The position numbers and the translations under genes are program-made. Positions 35,997 to 47,238 of a stretch of 64,000 nt of DNA are shown in pieces. The notes beneath the pieces were generated by a model, which was given only the letters and a program-made list of their open reading frames with translations, had not been told where the DNA came from and searched no databases. Source of the DNA: Melastoma dodecandrum (taxonomy: Eukaryota > Streptophyta > Magnoliopsida > Myrtales > Melastomataceae); assembly GCA_029817715.1 (NCBI GenBank), contig JARUPY010000602.1, forward strand, positions 2,683,501 through 2,747,500. The letters are read 5' to 3'. The stretch's first letter is position 1; each line of letters starts with the position of its first letter.

Positions 35997-37649
35997 TCAG
36001 CATCGACAACCTCCCGGACCTCCGAGGTAGACAATCGCGGAGTCTGGTACGAGATTTAGGCCGTAGCATCCAGATTTGTCGACGATGGACTCCAGTGTTG
36101 CATCACTTGTGCTCATGATGTGATTCAGGTAATTGATGAACTGGAGCGATCTTATGTACATTGCCTGGTTACTCGCGTCAGGGAAGTGACCGTTTCCTAG
36201 CGGCGGGCAAATTCCATCTCCTCCGGCCCTGGCGAGTCCACCCCATGCTAGCACCGTCGCTCCACCTTGGAGGCCTGGTAGAAATTCTTTTGGCCAGTAC
36301 CCGACTGGCCTATTGTTTCCTACCATTAACCACCATAAATGCGTATCTCGATCCTGCACCAAGAGATCTCAAGATGAGCACGCTAAGTATAAGAGCCAGG
36401 GGATCTGTCCGGAATGTAGTTTTACCTGGACTACATCCAGCCGAATAATGTACTGCTTTCCTCCATAAATCGATGTCGGCTGCAAGACCATGCCAGGATA
36501 AAATACATTGTCCACTTGAACGTACCCATCGCATAATGTGTTGTAGCAGCCGTTGTTAAAGTTTTTGCCCTGTTGGATCATCATCAAATCAGAAAGCACA
36601 ACCTTGCTCAAAGCATAGATGAGCCACTAAAAGAAGATGTACTAACCGTCCAGTAAGTAAACAGTCTAGATTTACTGTCTTGGAAGAGGTATGGATCGGC
36701 CTATCAAAATCGGATTTTCAGGAATTTATGTCAATCAAATTAGTCTTAATTTTGAAGCGAAAGAAGAGCGAATCATCTTGCCTACCCGCCAGCCGACAAG
36801 GATCATACTATAATTTTCATTGATATAGCTTTCAACCCAGAGATTATGGGAACTGAATTGACCCGGCGCAACACTCAGATCATAAACATTCAGCTCTGCG
36901 CCGATCCCATAGTAGACCCACCTGTGTTGGCCGGTTAATGCCACATCTACCCTCTGAGGCAAGAGGGCACTGTATCATTAGGTCATTTAACTTTCGATAG
37001 GAATTCAATACGTGAACTGACAGAGAGATTTACGTGTTGATCGGATGAATTGAAATTTCCCGTGGGATTCACCGTAATCCGAGGCACAGGCACTGTATTC
37101 TCTGGACAAGCTTTGTATGGCCCGTCTGGTTGGGCATTGGAATGGCTCTCGTTCACCCAACTCGGTTTCCTCTGTCCAGAAGAATTACATAGTCAGTAAA
37201 CAAAGGCCACGATACTTCCCGCAGTGCTCACTCCCTTTGAAGGGCACTCCCGAAACCAAAGCGACACTTTGTCTCGAGTGGTGACAAAATATTTAGAACT
37301 AGAATCAACATCGACAGACCTGGAGGACGTGATCCGAGAGCAAAGGATTAGTTAGGGTTCTCTGCTTGTAAATATCCACGCAATCTACAACGTCTCCATC
37401 ATCAGTCACCATGGTAGTAACCCGCCCCTTCATCGCATCAGAACCGCGCAATCACTCGTTTTGATCCCATACACGAAACCCGACAAGAGAAACAAAAAGA
37501 AAAACACAATAGAACAGCAATGCTTCGCGTACATGGACGTGTTCCGACCGACTGTGCCTGCCGAGAACAAGGTGTCCGAAAACTGGAACCAACGCCAGCA
37601 AAACCAAGGACAGAATCTTCATGGCCGAAAATTTTGGTTTGGACGACAT
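35997..37649 (-). CDS. Neprosin-domain (DUF239/DUF4409) secreted protein, catalytic Glu positions altered
   Basis: Seven exons, 5' to 3': 37533-37649, 37320-37427, 37034-37171, 36786-36953, 36647-36700, 36426-36569, 35997-36353; 361 residues. A signal peptide lies near the N-terminus (MKILSLVLLALVPVFG). The neprosin activation region follows (DDGDVVDCVDIYKQ, CPENTVPVPRIT), then the neprosin fold (WVYYGIGAELNVYD, LFTYWT, GCYNTLCDGYVQ, PVGYWPKEFLPGL, GHFPD, YLGGPGGCRC). Neprosins are secreted glutamic peptidases that cut after proline. Here the segments that usually read E-A-G-W and W-G-G-E read ILVGWR (172-177) and AWGGLA, so both catalytic glutamates appear absent. The short 54-bp exon is easy to miss; it restores a conserved segment. 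All phases are consistent. Confidence 0.88.
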
Positions 37650-38113
37650 TGAAAGAGCATTGCCGCAACTTCCTAATATATATATAGTTGCAATACATCG
37701 ATAACATGCTCGAAATAGAAAACTATAGAATTCAAAGTATCCATAAAAACCAGAGATTTTGAATTTTATTGGGATCTTAAAACAGGGTCCAAAATTAAAT
37801 GAGGCGGGTTTGTTCTTTCCATGATTTTCTTTTATCCCAATAATAACTTCCTAAAATTACTCCCATCAATTTTCTATTTGTTTTGGAATTGTTTACTTCT
37901 CACCGAAACTGTCAATTAAATACGTTTATTTATGTTTATTAATTTAATTTTTTTATCGTAAATTTGTTTGCCATTTAATTTAATTGATCCCGTTTTAATT
38001 AGAACTTGATGGGAGGGAATTCAGCTGTAATTAATTGTGTTTACTAGGAACAATTTTTTTTTTGTTTTTAATAAATAATCTATCAACATTATGATGAATT
38101 GTAGTCCTCAGTG
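37650..38113. other. AT-rich promoter region of the neprosin gene
   Basis: A TATATATATA run at about 37677-37686 lies some 30 bases upstream of the start codon on the minus strand and may serve as the TATA element. The rest is AT-rich with no coding signal. Confidence 0.4.
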
Positions 38114-38440
38114 AGTGGTTTCATCTCGCACCTCGGGTGGAACGCCATCATCGAGGGCATTTGGTTTGGGGTGTGCCTATCGTAACTCAGTCCCTGTCTC
38201 GGAGCAGCAGTTCAACGCAGTTCCTCATGGTGAAGGAACTAGGCCCCAGCCTTGAGGTCCGGATAGAGACTGTAATGTTAATTTCAACAAGACGCTGGTC
38301 CGGGCGGAGGATATAGAGAAGGGCATTAGGGAGGTGTGATGATGGAGGAAGGCGAAACAAGGAAGAGAGTGAATGGTAAGAAGGCCTTACAAGAACATGG
38401 CTCTTCCTACATGTTGATAGACAAGTTCATCCATGATGTC
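38114..38440 (+). pseudogene. UDP-glycosyltransferase fragment (PSPG box)
   Basis: SGFISHLGWNAIIEGIWFGV matches the centre of the plant UGT signature (GGFxSHCGWNSxxEGxxxGVP). After a stop and frame changes, SEQQFNA, FLMVKELGPSLEVRIE and, further on, GSSYMLIDKFIHD continue the usual C-terminal end of the enzyme. Only the last ~110 residues of a normal ~470-residue UGT remain, spread over several frames, so this is a decayed fragment. Confidence 0.8.
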
Positions 38441-39347
38441 CTTCATGTTACATCCTGTTGACAACAAACCAACGACGACACGCCAATAATGTAATCTGCT
38501 CCACTGCAACTCATGCTTCTAGTCATGTTTAAAAGATAGTACCAGCTATAGTAATGAATGCATTTTGCTTGAAGGTTCACCTATTCCATCCACAGCCAAC
38601 TGCACAGTTGACAATCAAGAATTACCTTCATATCTGGCCAGAAATTATGGACAATGTGCTTGTTCCGGGAATTATGGCATGACAACGGTTGCTCTTCCAG
38701 CCAAGATGTGAATAGTATTAGTATATCCTAGCCCATCACAACAAAATCAGCAATCCAATAGCCGGTAGGAAGATGACGGAAGAAATCAACCCAAGATCAT
38801 CCTCACGTTCATGTGAAGAAGGGTATAACTTACCGTGATAATCAAATCCAGGAGAGCCGAAATCAATGAGCAGCCTTCTGCTGGTGATGGCAAAGTCATT
38901 CACCAAGTATAGCCACCCAATGTCCAGGCAGATTCATCTGGAATGTCCTTGACAACACCCCTATCGATCAGTTAATACAAACTATGAACATGCAAAAGTA
39001 TGTGTCTTCCAGACAGTGCAATAACTTTTATCACGTTAACTGTGATAAGAGATGATGTTCACCATCAATTTGTATTGAAACCTCGACTTATAAAAATACA
39101 GAAAAGATTCGGCAGTTAAGCTTCTATGGCTTGGCAAAGCCACAATGGAGCCTAATTTGATACCACGAGTTCACATAACAAGAACTATCAAATTTGACAT
39201 GGATAAAAGAAATCAACATAAAAACAAGTACAGAAGTAACTCGAAAATGAAGTCATTGGCAACATCTATCCAAGCAAAGATGCAGCAAGCTGGGCTCAAA
39301 CTACTGTGCCAACTCTCTTTTTCCAGCAGAAAGAAAAGATAAAGCCA
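38441..39347. other. Intergenic, 3' flank of the RHON1-like gene
   Basis: No gene is supported. The right end should hold the 3' UTR of the minus-strand RHON1-like gene. Open frames are short and repetitive. Confidence 0.45.
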
Positions 39348-40920
39348 CTAGTTTTGCCCAAGAAGTTCCAGCAGATCACTCTTTTTCATCTTGGAGAAGC
39401 CTTTCAACCCACGAGACTTGGCAATTGCCCTCAACTCTACAAGCTTCAGCACAGTAAAGTCTATCTCATCTTCTGCCACTTGCACGCCATCAGTTACATC
39501 ATCAGCCACGTCAGATTCCGAAAGTTCAGCATCCAACACCCCGTAATTTGTGGCATCTGGAGAAACAATCTCATCAGGCTCAATCTCTGCCTCAGGATCA
39601 GATAATGGCTCATAATTCAGCTCTTGGACTGCCTCGACCTTGCCAACACTGCTTCCATTGATATCAGCCTTGACAGAGGAACTATCCTCCTCTCTCTTGG
39701 GAGCAATATTAATGGGTTGGTATCTCACTCGAGAGACTGGAGATACGCGCCGGAACTTTGATGGTGGCCTGCTTAAAGGAGCAATAGGCTGTACCCTGGG
39801 GACGGTGCTATTATTTTGACTGAAGAAGCTCTGGGGCTTCTCCTCATTGGATGGAAAGGAATGCCCCTTGTCTTCTGATGTGATGCCATTTCTTCTAGAA
39901 CGCTCAATGGAGTGCTTCCTCAGCAGCTTGAGGAGAGAGTCAACAGTTTCATTTTCTTTTCCCTTCCCCCCAGTAGACTCCAGCTTCTTCTCCTCCTTCA
40001 ATGCTGCTCTCTCACGAAGTCGAACTTGAACCTTCCTGAAAAGTTCAACAATTTCCTTCTCTTTCGGCCCAGGCAAGGAAGTCGCTGGAGGCCTCGAGTT
40101 CCCAGACAGAGGAGGGCCATTATTTGACAATAACATATCAGACTCGTCAAAGTTATCAAAACTGTCCCTCTCCCTCTCTTCCGTCTGCCTTATCCTGTCA
40201 CGAGAGAATCCCTGCCGACCATTTCTCAAGAAATCTGGGTTCCTCCTCCTACTATTAGAACTCGCATTGCAGCACACTGTCCCTCCTCTATTCTTTAATT
40301 TCAACGGCAGGGAAATGACATGCGGATGGGCCTTAAATTTACCGGCAGAAGCGTGTGCTCTTCCACTGACCCCACTACAATTAAAGCAACTCCCACCAGA
40401 GTACACATTAGCTGCAAAATCACGAAGAGGAAAAATCATTATCACTTCACTTCCGCGATTGCCACCAGTTCGAGTCTTCACTCCGCAAAAACAAAAAGAA
40501 AATTGATTACCCAAATCCCTAATCTCCAATCTAGATCCCATGAAACCGTGTTTACAAGTTCTCCGCCCGGATCATCAGAAACGTGATATCTTTTCCTTTA
40601 TCCCCGGGAATCCATCCAAACAGACCCACAAGCAGCAACTCCAAGGAAAAAATAAACATGCTCAAATGATAAGAATCCTGGACCATACAAGTCCCAAACC
40701 AGCAACCCTCTCAACCTCATTCCCGACTAGTACAAAAAATTGCACGGAGAAGACGGGTCGTACACGCAGCAGATGTCCAGTGACAGGAAAGGCGTAACCA
40801 CACAGAAAGCCCGAATTTTTTCGAGAGTTAGAATCAAAAGATAAAAACTAATGAACTGTGGTAAAAGAGAGATTCATCACAACCGTAGGAGAAACTCCGG
40901 GCAGTGAAGAGTTCCGCCAT
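39348..40920 (-). CDS. RHON1: RHON1-like Rho-N domain protein, probably plastid RNA-binding
   Basis: The large exon 39348-40411 ends in DFTVLKLVELRAIAKSRGLK followed by KMKKSDLLELLGQN, a Rho termination factor N domain in the last ~43 residues. Upstream are KEKEIVELFRKVQVRLRERA and ETVDSLLKLLRKHS, blocks I associate with RHON1/BP-73 proteins. RHON1 binds plastid RNA, helping rbcL processing and termination and working with RNase E. I propose a first exon 40881-40920 (MAELFTARSFSYG) joined to a TTTTGCAG acceptor at 40412-40413; phase fits and the join resembles the family N-terminus, giving 367 residues. The donor could be 40881/40880 or three bases upstream. The open frame also extends to an ATG at 40539-40541, but that leader is unlike the family. 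Confidence 0.82.
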
Positions 40921-41647
40921 GGGAGGCTGTACAACCTCTTTAACTCTTCGCACCCCGCTTTCCCCTTTTCCCCTCAGTTTAATCTCATCCAAAGGGCAGT
41001 TTCTTCCGTAGATTTCGGGCAGTACATCCGAAATCCCCCCACACCCCGGCACAACAATTTTTGCCGTCGTCTGTATCGAACCCGAGCTTGAATTTACCCT
41101 AATAGAACCACCCCACTCCTTCCTCCCTCTCAACAAGATGACGACGAACTCCTCACGTGAGGTCACGTGCCCAAAATGGACTCGTGGGCCCACATCCCCT
41201 AATCGAACATGGATGGGCTTCAAAATGGACTCGTGGGCCCATCACTGGAATAAATAACGAGGCCCATGTCATGTCCGAATTTAGACCCGCCGCAATTGTT
41301 TGGTGGAAGTGTAATTGGAAATGAAAAAACAACGAAGGAAAACAAGATTTCAAGTTATTATTCATTTATCATCTCCTGTCGCAGGAATGATAAAGGCCCA
41401 CGGTTTAAACCATATGGACGGGAAGAACCCCAAACGGGGGCTTGAAAAACAAAAGGTTCTCGTAAAGACTAATCTCCTCCCCTTTCTCTTTCTTCCTCTC
41501 CCTCTCCCATTCAACAGAATGACAATTCTTCGAATGTCCCAAGAATCCGACAAGTTGTCATAAGCCATGATAATCAGAGATCGAAGAAACAATCTATACC
41601 AGAAATCAGCTTATTTGGAAGGCAATGAGTACGTCCCCCACAGATAT
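40921..41647. other. Intergenic between the RHON1-like and S24/S26 genes
   Basis: Both neighbours are on the minus strand. This holds the RHON1-like promoter and the 3' UTR of the peptidase-fold gene. A direct repeat AAAATGGACTCGTGGGCCCA occurs twice near 41173 and 41223. No coding region is supported. Confidence 0.5.
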
Positions 41648-44600
41648 CTATGGCTGCTTCTGATTCTTTGCCATCTCCTCGACGTCCAGCTCAATCTCCA
41701 GCACGGGCGTGTCCTTCCGGAGGCTGAAATGACTGACAGGACAGGCAGAACAGTCAGGGTCAGACTCCCCCAATGCAATGATCGATCACAAGACTATGAG
41801 GCTCCCGACTTTTTTTGGAATGGCAACTATACCTGTTTTGGACGGGGCCGTGATCAACAGCTGTTCTCAGGGAATATATTACTCGGCCTACTATGTCCGT
41901 CATTGGGAGGGGACCAAACTTTCTACTGTCATTGGCTTCCTGGAAATTGAAGAAAAAAAGAAGATTTCACATGAGCTCATTAGTACTTGCTCTCATCAGA
42001 CCCAAGATAAAAAGAATCGAGAAAAAATTCAGGCAGTTCAGCAATCCCCCCTTCACAGAAAAAGCTTATTAGTTACTTTTCATAAGTGGTTGTTAAGAGT
42101 TTTATCTAACATTTAACGCATCTCCAATGAGAAACAACTTATGTGCAATAATCATTATCTATCATGAAGGAGTGAATGAACTTCAATAACTTCACCAGAA
42201 GAGACATTTTTTATACCAAGAAAAAGGGTAAGTCCTGCTTTGAACGTGGATGCTGAGATGATAACCCACGGAAGGAAAATTAAAGGCTTTTTGAGATCAA
42301 GTTGCCTGCCAAGTTCCCATTCAGTGAACCGTGGCCAAAGGCGGGCAACATAACTTACAGATGCTACCCAAAAAGACTGACGGTGGAAAATCGAGAAAAA
42401 GAAAAGCACTAAAACTGGCTTGGTCAGAACATCTTATCACTCTCAAGAATGAGGAAGAAATTCAGGTTTATCTGTCAGGTATATAGGATGCAGTATTGTT
42501 AAAGGCGCCTCGGGCAGGCCCGGGCAAGCTCCTTGGTCAGGGGCCAGGGTGCCCAGGTGCAATAAGGTAGAGCACCTCAGACCTAATAACCCCTCCCCAG
42601 CACCAGGCGAATCTCCCCTCCCCAACCCAGCCAAGTCTCCCCCTCCCCAGGTATTATAGGGAATGTTCTTTTAGGGAAATGTTGCAAGACAGATTGTAGA
42701 TGAAACAAATAGATTTGAAGTGGGATTGCAGACAGCTTAGACAAACTGAATTAGGATTGTAGACAGCTTAGACAGATTGAATTAGGATTGTAGACAACTT
42801 GTGTAAGTACTATGTGGTACATGTAATGTACGTAGGCGCCTTAAAACAACAAGGCGAGAGCCTCACCTAGCGCCTCATGCCTCGGGCGATTAGATACGTT
42901 GGCGCTTTAGTGCCATAAAAACACTGATAGGACGAGAGAGTTATCATATGAATAACACTTATTTTAGACTTTCCATTAATCATAGAAAGGAGAGAGGGAT
43001 ATGCCCCATACATGGAGCATTTCTTGGCTAGTATTGAAATGAGGGGAATGGATAGTATTAATAACAGAAAGGCCTAATTATTATTTTGCGGACTACAAAG
43101 TCTAAGACCTGACGACTTAGTTTGAACCCAGTGCAATTAACACGTCCATGAAGATTGCAGAAATAATATTTTGCTACCCAAAACAGGCAAGTATAACACT
43201 GTAGGCAGGTAGAAAGAGATTGTCATCGATAAATACCTCAGGTTTCATAGTCTCATTGTCCGCCACCACCCAGCACTGACCTTTGTCGAGCATGAAAGGC
43301 TCATCTTCTGGATCTTTAGAAACCATTTGATATCCTTCAATAGCAGCTAATCTTCTGACAATACGGTCATCCCTTTGCTCAGGATCCTTGAGGACCACCA
43401 CATCCCCAACAAAAACGTGGCTGCACATACAATTCAAATACCTCATATGGACAATATATTATATATAAAGGAAATTACAAGACCACAGACTATCCTACCG
43501 AATGGATCACTACTAAAATTAGCCGAAGCTGTTCAATTAACACAGACCTGAACTTAAAGTACAAAGCCCTCTAGGACTTTCTGTAAACTCTTATCTGGTT
43601 TTCTGTATTAAGAACGCAGATCTTCAAGAAAATAAAGCAAAACACAAGCATCACTCTGTAATAGTAATTCACAAACTCCATCATAAAGCCTATCGATGAA
43701 TTCTGATTGGGGTCTGCAGCCATGCCAATGGGACATTAATGAAGAATTCTTTAACTAGAATAATCCAACAATGGAACAGCTATGTCCTCAAAAGTGTCCT
43801 AATTATACATTGGTAAAAAAAATTATTTTAGCAACATTTATGAAAGATGTAGGAACTAACTCACGTCGTGTCTGCAATGGGTAACTTCCGCACAAGAAGT
43901 GTTCCACCCTTCCCGCCTATGGACGGGGCCATCTCCTCTCCTTTGTTCCAGTGCAAGTATGTCAACTTACCTTGGAACAGATTCTTCCACACAAAATCTG
44001 CGAACTCGCCAGGACCAATAGGCGTTCCTACATAGCGCTGCAGACGACCGAATAGAATCAGCTAACGAGTTATAACGAAGCCACGACTACTCATACTGTC
44101 CTTTGCAGAAGAATAATACAGCTTGAGGCTCCAGACAATACGAGACCACCAAACTACATTTTTCGGCTGCATCTCGATACCCGGCCTATTCTATTAATCT
44201 ATATCCTCCCCTTGGGCTATGGTAATTTGAAATGAGCTTCAAAAGGTAGTCATTATGCATAACACCAAAACGGGACATAAGGAAAACAACAGTCGCGGCA
44301 TGGGAACACTTCCGCTAGTCGATTACCATTCAATTTGGTAAAAATTAATCGCAGGACACAGGCAAGCATACACATCGCTCACAACAGAATACCAACAATT
44401 TTCCTTCACGAGCTAACCCACCCATTTCATTCGCTTCGCATGCCCTCAATCAAAGCCAGAAAGCCCTAAATTCCATTAACATACGAAAGAAAATCTTATT
44501 TTTACTAATGATGATAGTAATTAACAAAAAAGAATGGGATCCCAAAACCTCAATCGAAACAAAATCATCGAATGCGGGGGACCCTGAAATCCGGTCGATG

Positions 44601-44724
44601 CAGAAACACCTAATTCTTGAGGGGATGGGGGAGTTGAAAGAAAAGAATGGACCTTGGAAGCGAGAGAGAGTGCGAAATCGAACTTGTTGGCAACGTAACG
44701 ACACCATGTCGACAGGGAAACCAT
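41648..44724 (-). CDS. S24/S26 (signal peptidase I-like) protein without the Ser/Lys dyad
   Basis: Five exons, 5' to 3': 44653-44724, 43865-44037, 43237-43420, 41833-41939, 41648-41732; 206 residues. The order of signal-peptidase boxes is clear: KGEEMAPSIG (box B), FVGDVVVL (box C), IVRRLAAIEG (box D), and WVVADN followed by NDSRKFGP (box E). The serine that normally precedes Met in box B is E59, and the lysine of box D is R104, so the catalytic dyad appears missing. The C-terminus (TPVLEIELDVEEMAKNQ) is that of a plant-specific subgroup. Organelle inner-membrane proteases belong to this fold; the role of the dyad-less group is not known to me. Intron 3 (41940-43236) contains a hAT MITE. Closest homologues from memory: At1g06200 and At2g31140. 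Confidence 0.9.
42491..42926. mobile_element. Non-autonomous hAT element (MITE) in an intron
   Basis: The ends are CAGTATTGTTAAAGGCGCC and, inverted, CAGTGTTTTTATGGCACT, sharing the CAGTG-type hAT terminus. The 8-bp flanks ATAGGATG (42483-42490) and ATAGGACG (42927-42934) form a target duplication with one mismatch, the length typical of hAT. The 436-bp body is GC-rich with CGCC/GGCG motifs and has no transposase. Confidence 0.8.
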
Positions 44725-45694
44725 TTAGCCCCCCTTCCGCCCTCGCCGCCCTCCCTCCCTCCTCCAACTAATGCTACCTCTCCCCCCGACCCACCCTCCC
44801 GTCAAATCCATATATATATTTTTTATTTTTTATTTCTTTAAAATTATTTTACAAATTTTATAAAACACGTAATATCAATTTTTTTTTAATAATATCCCAC
44901 GCACTAATAAAGAAAACGTATGGGTTTTATTTAGGATGTTGTCGTGAGATTTCCCGATTTTAAAGTCATTCAATAATAAAATTACAAGTTTTGAAATTAA
45001 TAGCCAAACAATATTTTACTGCTCCCCAGTCTACCGCGCTTCCCTTGATTGCGTTAATTACTTTCACTGTCGTTTATATATTTTAAATAAATTACTTATA
45101 CGAAAAGATAGTATGTTTTAGGTAAAATATTCTACCCAAATTATTCGTCATTTTTTTTTCTATGTCCGACATTTTTAACTTTTTTTCTTTATCAAATATA
45201 TTTCAGCGGCGTCGTCAAGAAGGTGACGTTGTGAGTAATTTGTAATTGAACAGTATTAAAATAATCGAGCATTAAAGAATGAAATGAAGAATTATGTAGC
45301 TCTTAAAAAGTAAAAAATCTTATTTAATAAGTTTAATGTATTTGAATAGGTTTTATAACTAAGACTATAATTTTTACTCCTTATGATAACAAAACATGTA
45401 ATCATTTAAATAAGGAAGAAAGTATTTTAAAACTTCCCATGAATTCTATTAAATATTCATCCCAGGCTTACATTCTATAGCCCATTTTTTCTTCATGTCT
45501 AATCATTTCACACGTAGTTTCTAAGTATATTATCCAACATGGGTTTAAGGGATCACTTTCAATTTCTTTCTTACATGGTTTAAGTAATTTTCTAACCCCT
45601 AATTCCAAATTCCACCCCTCTCCGCTTCAAATCTCGTCCCCGGCCGTACTCATCCAAACCCTCCGATATTAACTTCCGCGGCCGCTGTCCGAAG
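44725..45694. other. AT-rich intergenic region
   Basis: The left ~100 bases are the CT-rich 5' leader region of the S24/S26 gene (minus strand). The rest is very AT-rich and shows no gene. Confidence 0.5.
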
Positions 45695-45772
45695 ATGGAT
45701 CACTGCGAAACCTTAATCGGCCACCTCATATCTTACACCAAGGAGCAGCGTGCTGCCGCCGACAAATTATTA
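45695..45772 (+). pseudogene. Possible importin-beta/importin-5 N-terminal fragment
   Basis: ATG opens a frame with CETLIGHLISYTKEQRAAAD followed by KLL, which resembles the first helix pair of importin-5-like proteins (…ETLxSHLMSSxNEQRSQAE…). It follows a CT-rich leader-like stretch. After about 26 codons the similarity ends and the frame turns AT-rich. A truncated copy or an abandoned exon is likely. Confidence 0.3.
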
Positions 45773-46895
45773 GTATCATATGCACGACGATTTTTTTTTA
45801 AATTACTATATCGGTGTATGTTTTTAGCGAGACTTGAGTTTTTCCTTGGGGAAATTTCAGCCAAAGTTATTTACAACGGCGAAGCGGAAGGTCCCATCAG
45901 CCAAAAATTATTCTTTTACCAAAACAAAAGATCACTCGGATCTTACTAAAATCGGACCCACTCTAAAATTAATTACCTATAAAAGTAGTAATTCGCTTAT
46001 GTTTATATACCATTTTTACTTTCGATGTGTAACTTGGATTTGATGACAACACTTTCAACTCCTCGACGACTAACGAATTTCGTTCATTAAAAGCAATAAA
46101 CTTAGGTTTTTTTTTTACGGTACGTGTGGCTAATAAGTTTGGACATAACATTCACATTTCAACTCTTCGTCCAAACGCATCAAATTTCTCCGTTCCTTAG
46201 TATGAACTACTTAAAAGTTGCTCATTAACTTTCGGTAAAAGGAAAGAAATCATCATTTGGTCCACCAAAACTTATCGAAATCGTTGATCTGATACTAAAA
46301 AGAAAATTCACGAGGCTTTTTGGAGTCCGTGATCTCTATCTAACAGCGAGAGAGGAAGAATTTATGCACAGGGTTTAATCAAACGACATAGCATGCGCGA
46401 TACTTAATTTGGAACAATATATATATGACAATGTTTAGGTAGTTCGTCGTATCACCTTATCGTCCGTGTCATTAATATTTTCAAGCGGGTAAGTTTCCCT
46501 GACAAGAACATCGACTAAATATAACTTGGATGGAGCGGAGCCATTAGCATGTCTAGTTCGATAGTACTCGAACTTCGTCTTAGGCCGTGGTCGAACGCTA
46601 GCTAATCGCAGTTATGATTATAATCAGCTTAAAGCATCATAGTTGTTTAACATTTCATTTTCATGTCAATGGACGAATGATTCGAGATTCTTCATTTTTA
46701 TCTTATGTGGAAATTTTGATTTTCACTAATAACATTTTTCGAATACGTCGTTGTATATACCCCAAATTTACCGTCACCCGCTGAAACAAAAGCAATACAA
46801 ACAAATCAATTAATTAATTATAACCCACCATTTTTTCTACTTAAAAGCTTTCTTTTTCTTTTGATGTCAGTGATAACCCACATTTCAAGGCCTGT
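45773..46895. other. AT-rich intergenic region
   Basis: No coding region is supported on either strand; only short AT-rich frames are present. Confidence 0.5.
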
Positions 46896-47238
46896 TCAAA
46901 CAGCAACTGCACCTTCAAGAATCAGAGAATGCAAATCTAGAACCTTAAGATCGAATTTCTGAGATGGGGTTAGATAGCTTGAAGCTCCCCTCGAGTGATT
47001 CATATTGAGGACGTAGTCCCCCCCATATCCCAGTGCTACGCCGAGGCCCAAGCCTCTTATCAGTAGCCAATAATTTTGCCAAGGAAACAAAATCCAAACT
47101 ACCCTTTAATTGGAACTCATCTACAGTGACATCAGAGAAGCTCGGTAAATTCAAGGACACCGGCAACATATCATAAATTGGAGGAGTCTTATAAGTCAAG
47201 CCATCTGTACTATCCAAAAAGGCAGGCTCGTAAGCCAC
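46896..47238 (-). pseudogene. Unrecognised protein exon with a frame change
   Basis: On the minus strand 47238-46945 reads AYEPAFLDSTDGLTYKTPP, then FSDVTVDEFQLKGSLDFVSL, then LRPQYESLEGS. The overlapping frame 47090-46896 continues with LTPSQKFDLKVLDLHSLI and then LEGAVAV. Composition and length look like real protein sequence, and a splice-acceptor-like TTTGCAG precedes it at about 47240. I do not recognise the family. The switch from one frame to the other suggests a decayed exon. Confidence 0.4.
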
